NCBI GenBank assembly: GCA_944385035.1
Contig: CALWVV010000012.1
Span: 1 to 64,000, forward strand
DNA: 64,000 nt
Source: an uncultured Oscillospiraceae bacterium
GTDB taxonomy: Bacteria > Bacillota > Clostridia > Oscillospirales > Oscillospiraceae
Direction of reading: 5' to 3'
The notes under the pieces are model-generated. The model was given only the letters and a program-made list of their open reading frames with translations. It made no database searches and was not told where the DNA came from. The position numbers and the translations under genes were made by a program. Positions within the stretch are counted from its first letter, which is position 1. Every line of letters starts with the position of its first letter. Below are positions 23,230-32,454 of the stretch, piece by piece.

Positions 23230-24792
23230 CTGGAAAAGCAGCAGGGCAGCGCAGCCAAAACCATCAGCCTTGTGATGGTGATGACCCTGGTGGGCAAGGT
23301 GCTGGGGCTGTACCGGGACCGGCTTTTGGCGGTTCATTACAGCGTAGGGCCCCAGGCCAGTGCCTTTTTTACCGCCAGCCGGATTCCACGGGTTTTCTTT
23401 GATGCGGTGTTTGCCTCGGCCATTGCCGCGTGCTTTATCCCCGTATTCAGTGAATATTTGGAGAAAAAAGGCAAGGAGGAGGCCTACCGCTTTGCCGGGC
23501 AGTTTATTACCGTGATGGCCCTGCTCACAGGCGGCGTGACCGTGCTGGGAATGCTGTGCCCACAGCCAATGGTGACCCTTTTTGCTGACTATGCCGACCC
23601 GGACACGGTGTCCCTGGCCGTCTCCCTCACACGGGTGATGTTTCCCACGGTGGTGTTCTCCGGCATTGCCTTTTCCCTGGTGGGAGTGCTGCAGGCGCTG
23701 GATCATTTTACCGCCCCGGCGCTCATGTCGGCGGTATCCAATCTGGTGATCATCCTTTACTTCTTCGGAATGAACGAGAAGTTTGGGATCTATGGCCTGG
23801 CTGTGGCCTATTTGCTGGGGTGGTTTCTCCAGGGAGCCATTCAGGTGCCGCCTTTGGGGCGGCTTGGCTACCGGTACCGGCCGGGGATTTCCTTCCGGTC
23901 CGAGGGAATGAAAAAGGTGTTCGCCCTTATGGGGCCGGTGATGGTGTCCACCTGGATCCAGCCCATTACCCAGGCCATCAGTTCCCGCTTTGGCTCTCAG
24001 CTCTATGAGGGGGGCGGAGTGGCGGCTTTGGAGTATGCCTCCAACCTCTATCTGGTGATTGCGGGCACCTTTATTTTGTCTGTGACCAATGTGATTTTCC
24101 CCAAGCTCTCCCGGCTCACGGCCGGAGGCAAAGAGGGGGAGTTTCAGGACGCCATCCGCCAGACCACACACACCAGTCTTTTCTTCGTCCTGCCCATGTC
24201 GGTGGGGCTCATGGTAGTGGCCCGGCCCCTGGTCTCCCTGATTTATGGAGGCGGCGAGTTTGACGCCTTCTCCGTGGATATCACCGCCACGGGCCTTACC
24301 TGGATGTCCCTGGGTATGGCGGGCTATGCCCTGCAAAATGTACTCAGCCGGGCCTACTTTGCCCGGCAGAACGGGAAAGGACCTCTGGTAGCCGGCGTGA
24401 TCTCCATTGTGGTGAACATTTTGCTGTGCCTGGTACTCACCGACCACTTCCAGGTGGCGGGATTGGGCGCGGCGACCGCGGTGACCTCTACGGTCTATGC
24501 CCTGCTGCTGCTTGTCCCCATGGAACGCCAGGGAAAGGGAGTGCTCAGCCGGGAGATGGTCCGGGATCTTATGAAAATGGCCTTGTGCGCCGCAGCCATG
24601 GGCCTGTGTGCCCTGGGGGTGCTCCATGGAACCCAGGCGGTGCTGCCTGCCAATAAAATCGGAGAGACGGTGTCTCTGGGCCTGTGTGCCCTGTCGGGAA
24701 CGGGGGTTTATTTCCTGTCGGCCCTGGCTCTGGGACTGGGAGAGGCAAAGCTGACTGTCTCCTTGATCAAACAAATGCTGAAGCGAGGTTAA
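23230..24792 (+). CDS. murJ: MurJ-family lipid flippase, probable CTG start
   Basis: Polytopic membrane protein of 520 residues of the MurJ/MviN MOP group, which flips lipid-linked precursors outward. The first helix KTISLVMVMTLVGKVLGLYRD and the loop TASRIPRVFFDAVFASAIAACFIPVF are typical. All in-frame ATG/TTG codons upstream fall in the promoter. The only codon with a ribosome site (GGGGGGAG, 5 bases before) is CTG at 23230, giving LEKQQGSAAKT. First gene of the operon. Because the next genes encode a ligase/polymerase and glycosyltransferases, the cargo may be a wall polymer precursor rather than lipid II. Confidence 0.88.
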   Translation: MEKQQGSAAKTISLVMVMTLVGKVLGLYRDRLLAVHYSVGPQASAFFTASRIPRVFFDAVFASAIAACFIPVFSEYLEKKGKEEAYRFAGQFITVMALLTGGVTVLGMLCPQPMVTLFADYADPDTVSLAVSLTRVMFPTVVFSGIAFSLVGVLQALDHFTAPALMSAVSNLVIILYFFGMNEKFGIYGLAVAYLLGWFLQGAIQVPPLGRLGYRYRPGISFRSEGMKKVFALMGPVMVSTWIQPITQAISSRFGSQLYEGGGVAALEYASNLYLVIAGTFILSVTNVIFPKLSRLTAGGKEGEFQDAIRQTTHTSLFFVLPMSVGLMVVARPLVSLIYGGGEFDAFSVDITATGLTWMSLGMAGYALQNVLSRAYFARQNGKGPLVAGVISIVVNILLCLVLTDHFQVAGLGAATAVTSTVYALLLLVPMERQGKGVLSREMVRDLMKMALCAAAMGLCALGVLHGTQAVLPANKIGETVSLGLCALSGTGVYFLSALALGLGEAKLTVSLIKQMLKRG

Positions 24793-24795
24793 GCC

Positions 24796-26256
24796 ATGCA
24801 ACAAGTGAAGCAAGTGTTGGACGCCAGCGTCCTTTGGCGTGCCCTTATGGCCCTGTGTGCCTGGGTCGGGGTACAGTGGGAGCGCAGCGGTATCATCCAG
24901 TGGTTTCTCCACCCAAAGGGCTGGTCCCCGCGGGCGTCAGAGAACAGCATCTTTTTTAAGCTTTGGTCCCTCATCCGAGGTGCCCTGTGCCGGCTTTATG
25001 AGATTTTGCACCTGGATGTGCTGTTTCAAGGAAGTGTGTTTACCAAAACCTGGCTGTGGTGTTCCCTGCCGGTGGTATTGGCCCCGGCAATGGCCGTATC
25101 CAGCCCTTCCATTGCGGTGCTGCTGCTGTGCGCCGTGGGATACGCCTCTCTATTGTTAAACCTAGTGCGGGACCGGAAGCGGAAGCTGGCCTGGTCCCCC
25201 ATTAACCGGTATATCATCCTGTATGCCGCTGTGTATATGGCGGGGACCTTGTTCTCCGTCAACCTCCAGGGGAGCCTGAAGCCGGGCCTTTTGTCCGTGG
25301 CCTTCATCCTCTTCGCGGTAGTACTCTATAACGCCGTGGAGAGCCGCCGCCAGCTGGATACCCTCATTGCCCTGATGGTATTGGCGGGGGCTTTGGTGTC
25401 CTTCTACGGGATCCTGCAATATATTTTCCGCTGGGGCTATCAGTCCGCTGCCTGGGTGGACAGCGATATGTTCTCCGGCATTGAGTTCCGGGTGCCTTCC
25501 ACCCTGGAGAACCCCAACATGCTGGGCCAGTACTTGATTTTGGCCATCCCCATGGGAGGAGCGAAGCTCCTCTCTGCCAAAGATTGGCTGCGGCGGGCCT
25601 TCTACTTCGTCTGCTGCGGGCTCATGTGCATCTGTATGCTGCTTACCTTCTCACGGGGAGCTTGGCTGGGGCTGCTGTTTGCGGGGATGATCTTTGTACT
25701 GATGATCAATCCCAAGCTCATTCTCCTGGCTCCGGTGGCTCTGGTGGCCCTTTACTTTGTGCTGCCTGACACCGTCATTAACCGCTTTACCAGCATCGGC
25801 AATCTCAGCGACAACTCCACCTCCTACCGGGTCTATATCTGGATCGGGGTGCTGTCTATGCTGAAGGACTACTGGATGTGCGGCATCGGACCTGGAGATG
25901 CGGCCTTCAACATGGTCTATCCGGCCTACAGCTATAACCAGATCGTGGCCCCCCATTCCCACAACCTGTTTTTGCAGATCGTGTGCGATGCGGGCATTGT
26001 GGCCCTTATCGTGTTCCTGATTTTGCTGTTTGTCTATTTCCGCATGATGTGCTCGGCCATTGGCAAGGAAAAAGACTGGACAAACCGGATTTTGCAGATT
26101 GCCTTTACCTCCGGCGTGTGCGGCTTTATGGTCCAGGCCATGACCGATTATTCCTTCTATAATTACCGGGTGATGTTCTTCTTCTGGGCTTATCTGGCCT
26201 TGGGAGCCCTGTGTGCCCGGCGGGGTAAGCTGCCGGAAAAGGGGGCGCGGGCATGA
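24796..26256 (+). CDS. O-antigen ligase/polymerase-like membrane protein
   Basis: Protein of 486 residues with about ten membrane segments and the Wzy_C family pattern: FSRGAWLGLLFAGM in the middle and PHSHNLFLQIVCDAG in the C-terminal third, whose His is the family's conserved residue. Members join or polymerise lipid-linked glycans on the outer side of the membrane. It begins 3 bases after murJ and overlaps the next gene by 4 bases. In a Gram-positive cell it probably polymerises or transfers a wall polysaccharide. Confidence 0.85.
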   Translation: MQQVKQVLDASVLWRALMALCAWVGVQWERSGIIQWFLHPKGWSPRASENSIFFKLWSLIRGALCRLYEILHLDVLFQGSVFTKTWLWCSLPVVLAPAMAVSSPSIAVLLLCAVGYASLLLNLVRDRKRKLAWSPINRYIILYAAVYMAGTLFSVNLQGSLKPGLLSVAFILFAVVLYNAVESRRQLDTLIALMVLAGALVSFYGILQYIFRWGYQSAAWVDSDMFSGIEFRVPSTLENPNMLGQYLILAIPMGGAKLLSAKDWLRRAFYFVCCGLMCICMLLTFSRGAWLGLLFAGMIFVLMINPKLILLAPVALVALYFVLPDTVINRFTSIGNLSDNSTSYRVYIWIGVLSMLKDYWMCGIGPGDAAFNMVYPAYSYNQIVAPHSHNLFLQIVCDAGIVALIVFLILLFVYFRMMCSAIGKEKDWTNRILQIAFTSGVCGFMVQAMTDYSFYNYRVMFFFWAYLALGALCARRGKLPEKGARA

Positions 26257-27383
26257 AGCGGATCTTGAACATCATCAGCGACACCAACATTGGCGGAGCC
26301 GGCCGGGTCATTTTGAACTACCTTAATTACACCGACCGCAGCCAGTTTGAAACCCTGGTGGCCGTCCCCCGAGGGAGCCTTTTGAAGGAGCCTCTGGAGA
26401 AGGCGGGGGCCAAGGTCTATGAGGTGGACGGCATGGCCGACCGTTCCTATCACAAGGACGATGTGAAGCTTCTCAAGACGCTCATCCGGGAGCTGAAGCC
26501 CGACCTGGTCCACACCCATGGGGCGCTGTCCGGGCGAATTGCGGCCAAGCGGTGCCATGTGCCGGTGGTGTACAGCCGCCACTCCGCCTTCCCCGTGCCC
26601 GCCAAGCTGCGGTATCCGCCGGGCCGGTGGGTGAACAAGCTGGTCAATGAGCACTACGCCGACCGGATCATCGCCGTCAGCCCCGCTACACGGGACAACC
26701 TCACCGATGGGGGCATCTCACCGAAAAAGATCACTGTGGTGATGAACGGTGTGGCTCCGGTGGAGCGCACCACTCCGGAAGACCGGGCAGCCCTGAGAAA
26801 AGAGCTGGGGATTGCCGAAGATGTGGTAGTCTTTGGAATCCTGGCCCGCATCGAGGACTACAAGGGACATCTCTATCTGGTAGAGGCGGCCCGGCTGCTG
26901 AAAGAGCGGGGGGTGACCGGTTTCCGGGTGCTCATCGCCGGGACCGGCGCCTTTGAGAGAGAAGTTGCCCAGGCCGTTGAGAAGGCCCAGGTGGGCGATG
27001 TGGTCCAAATGCTGGGCTTTCGCTCCGATGTGGCCCGGCTGCTGGGGGTGCTGGATGTGCAGCTCAACGCCTCCTATGGGACCGAGGCCACCTCTCTGGC
27101 CCTGCTGGAGGGTATGAGCTTGGGCCTGCCCACGGTAGCCAGCAATTACGGCGGAAACCCATGGGTCATCCGGGATGGGGAAGAGGGACTTCTGTTCCCC
27201 AGCCGGAACGCCGCTGCCTTAGCCGATGCCATGGAGCGCCTCATTCAGGATGAGGTGCTGCGCGCGGACATGGGCCGCCGGGCATTTGCACGGTTTGAAC
27301 ATGAGTTTACCGGAGAAGTCTTTGCCCGAAACACGGAGAAGATCTACCTGGATATTCTGAAAGGAGCAAATCATGGAACATAA
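26253..27383 (+). CDS. Glycosyltransferase family 4 protein
   Basis: GT-B fold, retaining glycosyltransferase of 376 residues. The N-terminal acceptor loop is NIGGAGRVILNYL, and the donor-site E-x7-E signature is in TEATSLALLEGMSLGLPTVAS followed by GGNPWVI. Cytoplasmic, presumably adding a sugar to a lipid-linked precursor. Starts at an ATGA-type overlap with the ligase gene and overlaps the next gene by 11 bases. Confidence 0.9.
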   Translation: MKRILNIISDTNIGGAGRVILNYLNYTDRSQFETLVAVPRGSLLKEPLEKAGAKVYEVDGMADRSYHKDDVKLLKTLIRELKPDLVHTHGALSGRIAAKRCHVPVVYSRHSAFPVPAKLRYPPGRWVNKLVNEHYADRIIAVSPATRDNLTDGGISPKKITVVMNGVAPVERTTPEDRAALRKELGIAEDVVVFGILARIEDYKGHLYLVEAARLLKERGVTGFRVLIAGTGAFEREVAQAVEKAQVGDVVQMLGFRSDVARLLGVLDVQLNASYGTEATSLALLEGMSLGLPTVASNYGGNPWVIRDGEEGLLFPSRNAAALADAMERLIQDEVLRADMGRRAFARFEHEFTGEVFARNTEKIYLDILKGANHGT

Positions 27384-27879
27384 CACACCGAAATTCCGCC
27401 TGCGGCTGAATCTGTTTGACGGCATCGTCCTGGTTCTGGCCCTGGCAGTGGGAGGCCTGCTGCTGTGGATGTCCCTCAAACCCGCTGCCAGCGAACCGGG
27501 GACTGCCGCCACCGCATCCACGGTCCGCTATACTGTCCGCTTCCAGCGCTGGCCCGAGGGGACCAGCTCTATCATTGAGGCGGGAGACAAGATCGTAGAT
27601 AACATTAAAAATTATGAGATGGGCACTGTGGTCTCCTATGAGACGGTTCCGGCCGTCAACCAGGTGCTGGACAGTGTGAATCATAAGTATGTCCAGGCGG
27701 AGATCGAAGGGTTTGAGGACATTCTGGTGACCATTGAGTCCCCCTGCACCGAGTCCAACCAGGGTTTCATTCTGGGCGGCGGTTACGAACTGCGGGTGGG
27801 AGTCACCACCTATATTAAGGGCGAGGGCTATATGGCCAGCGGCCCTGTGGTCAGTGTGGAACGGGAGGGTCAGGCATGA
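27373..27879 (+). CDS. DUF4330 protein (first of two)
   Basis: Protein of 168 residues with a single N-terminal membrane helix (FDGIVLVLALAVGGLLLWM) and a beta-rich exported domain matching DUF4330, whose function is unknown. Conserved pieces include IEAGDKIVDNIKNYEMGTVVS and GYELRVGVTTYIKGEGY. Tightly packed with neighbours (overlap at both ends). A second member follows at once, so the pair may form a heteromer outside the membrane associated with polymer assembly. Confidence 0.82.
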   Translation: MEHNTPKFRLRLNLFDGIVLVLALAVGGLLLWMSLKPAASEPGTAATASTVRYTVRFQRWPEGTSSIIEAGDKIVDNIKNYEMGTVVSYETVPAVNQVLDSVNHKYVQAEIEGFEDILVTIESPCTESNQGFILGGGYELRVGVTTYIKGEGYMASGPVVSVEREGQA

Positions 27880-28370
27880 AAGTGATCGATCATAACGGCC
27901 GTCTGTTCGGCAAAATCAGCGTCATCGATGTGCTGGTGATCCTGGTGGTCATTGCCCTGGCCGGGGCTTTGTACGTTAAAAGCAGCCGTCCCCACACGGG
28001 GAGCAGCGTCACCACCCAGACCATTACCTATCAGGTGCTGGTAGAGGGTGCGCAGAGCTATCTGAAGGAAAACATCCACGTGGGAGATGAGGTGTACGAC
28101 CTCAATTACTCCAGCGGCAGCAGCGCCCTGGGTGAAATCACTGCCATTGAGGAGCAGCCTGGCAGCAAGATGGCCACCTTCACCGACGGCACCATGGGAC
28201 TGGCGGAGGTAGAGGATGGAGTCAACCTGCTGCTGACCATCAAGGGCGAGGGCCTGGTGAACGACAAGGGATACTCCATCAACCGGGTCTATGACCTGGG
28301 TGTCAATTCCGCCCGGACCTATTACACCAAATACGCGGAGTTTGATATCACCGTTACGAGCATTTTCTAA
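27876..28370 (+). CDS. DUF4330 protein (second of two)
   Basis: Protein of 164 residues, same layout as the gene before it: one N-terminal membrane helix (ISVIDVLVILVVIALAGALYV), then a DUF4330-like domain with VLVEGAQSYLKENIHVGDEVYD and TYYTKYAEFDITVTS. Identity with its neighbour is low, so the duplication is old. Starts at a 4-base overlap. Confidence 0.82.
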   Translation: MKVIDHNGRLFGKISVIDVLVILVVIALAGALYVKSSRPHTGSSVTTQTITYQVLVEGAQSYLKENIHVGDEVYDLNYSSGSSALGEITAIEEQPGSKMATFTDGTMGLAEVEDGVNLLLTIKGEGLVNDKGYSINRVYDLGVNSARTYYTKYAEFDITVTSIF

Positions 28371-28397
28371 AGGGAGATTGAGGGGAGAACAGCGGGC

Positions 28398-30608
28398 ATG
28401 AAAATTTTGATGGCCACTATGGGACTGGATATCGGCGGGGCGGAGACCCACATTGTGGAGCTGGCCAAGGAGCTTAAGCACCAGGGCCACGATGTGGCGA
28501 TCATCTCCAACGGAGGTGTCTATGTGCCGGAAATCACCGCCGCCGGCATCCGCCACTACCAGGCCCCTCTGCATCTGCGCAGCTTTGGCCCTATGCGCCG
28601 GGCCAGGAAGATTCTTCGGGAGGTCATCCGCAAGGAGCACCCCGATGTGGTGCATGCCCACGCCCGAATCCCCGCCTTTTTGTGCGGGACCCTTCAGCGG
28701 CAGATGAAGTTCCCCTTCGTCACCACCGCCCACTGGGTCTTTGACACCAGCGGGGCTTTGCGCTACCTCACCGACTGGGGTCAGCGTACCGTGGCGGTTT
28801 CGGAGGATATCAAGGCATACCTCATCCGGGAATATGGTCTTCCCGCCGAGCATATTACCGTCACCATCAACGGCATCGACACAGAGAAGTTCTCACCCGC
28901 TGTGTCTGGCCAGCGGGTGATGGAGGAATTTGGCCTGAAGCCGGACCAGCCCATCCTCTCCTATGTGAGCCGGATGGACGAGGACCGGGCTCTGGTGGCC
29001 CGGCAGCTCATTGAGATCGCCCCGGAGCTTGAAAAGGCGGTGCCCGGCATTCAACTGCTCATCGCCGGAGGCGGCAATGTGTTTGAGGAGCTGAAACAGA
29101 AGGCGGACCAGGTCAATCAGAAGATGGGGCGCCCCTGTATCACCATGGCCGGCCCCCGCACCGACATCAACGAGATTGTGGCTGCGGGAGACATCTTTGT
29201 GGGAGTGTCCCGTGCGGCTCTGGAGGCCATGGCCGCGGGCAAGCCGGTGATTGTGGCGGGCAACGAGGGCTATCAGGGCCTCTTCGGTCCGGATAAGCTC
29301 TCTGAGGCACAGGCGGGCAACTTCTGCTGCCGCGGCCTGCCCTTGTCCCAGCCCCAGCGGCTGCTGGAGGATGTGGCGGCTGCCTTTGCCCTCACCCCGG
29401 AGCAGCGGGAGCAGGCAGGGGCCTATGGCCGTCAGGTGATTTTTGATTACTATTCTGTGCGCCGGATGGCTCAGGACTGCCTGTCCGTCTACGATCAGGT
29501 GCGCCGGCGGAAATACCGGGTGGTCATGAGCGGCTACTATGGCTTTGAGAACGCCGGGGACGATGCCATTCTGGATTCCATCCAGCAGGCGGTACGGGAG
29601 GCCAGTGACGACGTGGCCGTTACGGTACTTTCCAAAGATCCGGACCTGACGCAAAAGCAGTACGGACTGGAGGCAATTCCCCGCTTCCGGGTATTCAAAG
29701 TCTTTTCTGCCCTGCGGCGCAGCGACGCGCTGCTGTCCGGCGGCGGGAGCCTTCTGCAGGACACGACCTCTACCCGGTCGCTGCTCTATTACCTGTCTGT
29801 CATACGGTGTGCTCAGCTTTTGGGCAAACCGGTCATGCTCTATGCCAACGGCATTGGACCCGTGCGCAAGCGGGTGAACCGCCGTCGGGTGAAGCGGGTG
29901 GTAGAGCAGGCCGCTTTGGTGACCCTCCGGGACCACAAGTCTCTGGAGGAGCTGCGGGAGATGGGGGTGGAGCGCTCTGATGTTGTGGTCACCGCTGACC
30001 CAGTGTTCCACCTGGCCGCCGCGGAGCCCGAGCGGTGCCGGGAGCTGCTGGCCTCCACGGGGGTGGATTTGGAGAAACCCTTTGTGGCCGTTTCGGTTCG
30101 GGACTGGCCCAACGCCGGGAGTTTTTATGAGGACCTGGCCCAGCTGTGTGACCATCTGCACCAGACCTATGGTCTGGAGGTGCTGTTCCTGCTCATGCAG
30201 CCCAGCCGGGACCGGGAGGCCACTGCACGGGTGCGGAGCCTGATGAAAGTACCCTCCCACCAGTTGGACGCCCCCTGCACGCCCAGGGAACTGATGGGGG
30301 TACTGGGCCTTGCCAAGCTGTGCCTGGCCATGCGCCTGCATACCCTGATTTTTGCTGCCAGAATGGCGGTTCCCTCTCTGGGACTGGTGTATGACCCGAA
30401 GGTGGAGAGCTACCTTCGGGAGCTGGACCTGCCCGCAGCGGGCCATGTGGAGCACTTTGACCTGGAGCAGGCCCGGAGCCGGGCAGATGAGATGATGGCC
30501 CACTACGACCAGGTGCTGGAGCGTCTGCGGGAGAAGTCCCGGCAGCTGGCCCAGGCTGCGCGGGAAAATGAGCGGCTTCTGCTGGAGATGCTGGACCAAA
30601 AATCATAA
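28398..30608 (+). CDS. csaB: Fusion of GT4 glycosyltransferase and CsaB pyruvyl transferase
   Basis: Protein of 736 residues with two enzymes in one chain. Residues 1-370 are a GT-B glycosyltransferase (MGLDIGGAETHIVELAKEL; ALEAMAAGKPVIVAGNEGY). Residues about 375-720 are a polysaccharide pyruvyl transferase of CsaB type (MSGYYGFENAGDDAILDSI; LSGGGSLLQD; CLAMRLHTLIFAARM). CsaB adds ketal-pyruvate to the secondary wall polymer, the anchor for SLH domains. Sugar addition and pyruvylation may thus be coupled. It is the last gene of the operon and is followed by a strong terminator. The SLH glycosidase is divergently encoded nearby. Confidence 0.9.
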   Translation: MKILMATMGLDIGGAETHIVELAKELKHQGHDVAIISNGGVYVPEITAAGIRHYQAPLHLRSFGPMRRARKILREVIRKEHPDVVHAHARIPAFLCGTLQRQMKFPFVTTAHWVFDTSGALRYLTDWGQRTVAVSEDIKAYLIREYGLPAEHITVTINGIDTEKFSPAVSGQRVMEEFGLKPDQPILSYVSRMDEDRALVARQLIEIAPELEKAVPGIQLLIAGGGNVFEELKQKADQVNQKMGRPCITMAGPRTDINEIVAAGDIFVGVSRAALEAMAAGKPVIVAGNEGYQGLFGPDKLSEAQAGNFCCRGLPLSQPQRLLEDVAAAFALTPEQREQAGAYGRQVIFDYYSVRRMAQDCLSVYDQVRRRKYRVVMSGYYGFENAGDDAILDSIQQAVREASDDVAVTVLSKDPDLTQKQYGLEAIPRFRVFKVFSALRRSDALLSGGGSLLQDTTSTRSLLYYLSVIRCAQLLGKPVMLYANGIGPVRKRVNRRRVKRVVEQAALVTLRDHKSLEELREMGVERSDVVVTADPVFHLAAAEPERCRELLASTGVDLEKPFVAVSVRDWPNAGSFYEDLAQLCDHLHQTYGLEVLFLLMQPSRDREATARVRSLMKVPSHQLDAPCTPRELMGVLGLAKLCLAMRLHTLIFAARMAVPSLGLVYDPKVESYLRELDLPAAGHVEHFDLEQARSRADEMMAHYDQVLERLREKSRQLAQAARENERLLLEMLDQKS

Positions 30609-30614
30609 AAGTTT

Positions 30615-30644
30615 GCGCCCTGTCCCCTTGGACAGGGCGCTTTT
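30615..30644 (+). terminator. Terminator of the surface-polymer operon
   Basis: GCGCCCTGTCC, a 4-base loop, GGACAGGGCGC, then TTTT. Confidence 0.93.
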
Positions 30645-30645
30645 C

Positions 30646-30674
30646 TTTACAAACTGGCAAAACTGCGCTATACT
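30646..30674 (+). promoter_or_regulatory. Promoter of the metal ABC operon
   Basis: TTTACA (30646-30651), 17 bases, TATACT (30669-30674), just after the preceding terminator and 35 bases before the start codon. No clear Zur or DtxR palindrome is seen over it. Confidence 0.75.
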
Positions 30675-30709
30675 GTTTTCGCCTCAAATACAATTTTTAA
30701 AGGAGAACT

Positions 30710-31654
30710 ATGAAAACGATACGTTCCATTTTCCTGGCTGCGCTTTTGCTGATCAGCGCAGGCTGTTCCGCCCCTCAGAGTGGGGAGGAAGAAAGCCGTT
30801 TGAACGTGGTAGCATCCACCTACCCGGTCTATCTCTTTGCCAGCGCCCTGTGCGGCGGAGTAGAAGGGGTGACGGTGGAGCGACTTAACACCGGTGAGAC
30901 CAGCTGCCTCCACGACTATACCCTCTCGGTGGACGACATGCGTATGTTGGAAAAAGCCGATGTGGTTGTCCTCAACGGCGCGGGGCTGGAGGATTTCCTC
31001 ACCGACGCCCTGGCCACCAGTTCTGCCCAGGTCATCGACTGTTCGGAGGGTGTGGACCTGCTGGAAAACCTGGCCCACGACCATGAGGAGGGGGACGAGG
31101 AGGACCATGACCACGGCCACTATGACCCCCACTACTGGATGGACCCAAGAAATACGGCGCTGATGGTGTCGGGGATTTTAAATGGCCTGTGCGAGGCTGA
31201 CCCCGATTATGCCGAAGCGTATCAGGCTAACGCGGAGCAAGCCACGGTCCTGCTGAACACCTGGCATCCGGAGCTTCAGAGTATGCTGCGGGACTCTGGA
31301 GTGGAGATCTCCGGCCTTATCACCTTCCACGACGGCTTCCAGTACTTTGCCAGGGCCTTTGATTTTCCCCTTCTGGCCGCCATTGAGGAGGAGGCGGGCA
31401 GCGAGGCCAGCGCCAAGGAGATTACCGAGATCACCGAGCTGGTGAAGGAGTATGAGCTCCCTATAATCTTTACCGAAGTGAATGGCTCGGATGCCACTGC
31501 CCAAGCCATCAGCCGGGAAACCGGCTGCGCTGTGGCCCAGCTCACTATGCTCATGGATGGCCCGGACGCTGAGCTGAGCAACTATTATGACGGGCTCAAA
31601 AATAACATCATGGCTGTTGTCAATGGCTTTGCCGGGAGAGAAGTGATCCAATGA
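30710..31654 (+). CDS. Zinc/manganese ABC transporter substrate-binding lipoprotein
   Basis: ZnuA/TroA-like metal-binding lipoprotein of 314 residues. The signal peptide ends in a lipobox LLISAGC (Cys 19). A His/Asp-rich loop, HDHEEGDEEDHDHGHYDPH, near residue 125 is typical of zinc-binding members, and the ligand region HYWMDPRN follows. FTEVNGSDATAQAIS near the C-terminus is the usual conserved end piece. GGAG is before the ATG. First gene of a three-gene operon with an ATGA overlap to the ATPase gene. Confidence 0.92.
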   Translation: MKTIRSIFLAALLLISAGCSAPQSGEEESRLNVVASTYPVYLFASALCGGVEGVTVERLNTGETSCLHDYTLSVDDMRMLEKADVVVLNGAGLEDFLTDALATSSAQVIDCSEGVDLLENLAHDHEEGDEEDHDHGHYDPHYWMDPRNTALMVSGILNGLCEADPDYAEAYQANAEQATVLLNTWHPELQSMLRDSGVEISGLITFHDGFQYFARAFDFPLLAAIEEEAGSEASAKEITEITELVKEYELPIIFTEVNGSDATAQAISRETGCAVAQLTMLMDGPDAELSNYYDGLKNNIMAVVNGFAGREVIQ

Positions 31655-32454
31655 GAAAAATGAAACACGGGAAGCTGGCTTCCGGCTGTGCCGATGCCTG
31701 CTGCCTGAAATTAGACGGCCTGTCCGTCAACCTGGAGGGGGACCAAATTTTAGAGGATGTGTCCTTTCACCTCCACTGTGGAGAGATCGCGGCTCTCATC
31801 GGCCCCAACGGGGCGGGCAAGTCCACCCTCTTCCGCAGCATTCTGGGGCAGACCTCCTATAAGGGGAACATTACCTTTTCTCCTGCCGGAGGTCCAGCCA
31901 TCCGTCTGGCCGATGGCGCGGTGGTGGGGGGGAGCCGCCCCCTGGTGGGGTATGTGCCCCAGTCCCCCAGCTTTGACCGGGGGGACCCGGTGAGTGTACT
32001 GGACTTCTTTACCGCCGCCACTGCCAAGTGGCCGGTGTGGCTGCCGGTGCCCCAGAAGTACCGGGACCGGGCGGCGGACAGTCTGCGTCGGGTCCACGGG
32101 GAGGATCTGCTGGACCGGGCGATGGGCGCTTTGTCCGGGGGGCAGCTTCAGCGGGTGCTGCTGGCCCTGGCCCTGGAGCCGGTGCCCCATATCCTCATTT
32201 TGGACGAGCCATTGTCTGGAGTAGACATTGAGGGAGAGCATCAGCTGCTGGAGATGCTCGATGAGCTGCGCACCCAGTACGACCTGTCTATCTTCCTGTC
32301 CACCCACGACTTTGCTACTCTGGAATCTTTTGCCGACAAGGTGATCCTGCTCAACCGCAGAGTGCTCAAAGCCGGGCCCCCGGATGAGGTGCTGTCCTCC
32401 CCGGAGTTTTATGAGACCTTTCATCTGCGGATGGGGAGAGGGGGGGAGAAGTGA
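31651..32454 (+). CDS. Metal ABC transporter ATP-binding protein
   Basis: ZnuC-type ATPase of 267 residues. Walker A is GPNGAGKST, signature LSGGQLQR, Walker B HILILDEPLSGVD and switch His in FLSTHDFA. About 25 N-terminal residues, including three Cys/basic residues before the canonical start of the fold, are somewhat longer than usual. Overlaps both neighbours by a few bases, as expected for a coupled transporter operon. Confidence 0.93.
   Translation: MRKMKHGKLASGCADACCLKLDGLSVNLEGDQILEDVSFHLHCGEIAALIGPNGAGKSTLFRSILGQTSYKGNITFSPAGGPAIRLADGAVVGGSRPLVGYVPQSPSFDRGDPVSVLDFFTAATAKWPVWLPVPQKYRDRAADSLRRVHGEDLLDRAMGALSGGQLQRVLLALALEPVPHILILDEPLSGVDIEGEHQLLEMLDELRTQYDLSIFLSTHDFATLESFADKVILLNRRVLKAGPPDEVLSSPEFYETFHLRMGRGGEK

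Noticed and set aside
23206-24912. A 568-codon minus-strand frame opposite murJ
   Set aside because: His/Gln/Gly-rich antisense product typical of a shadow of a high-GC gene; murJ itself has clear motifs.
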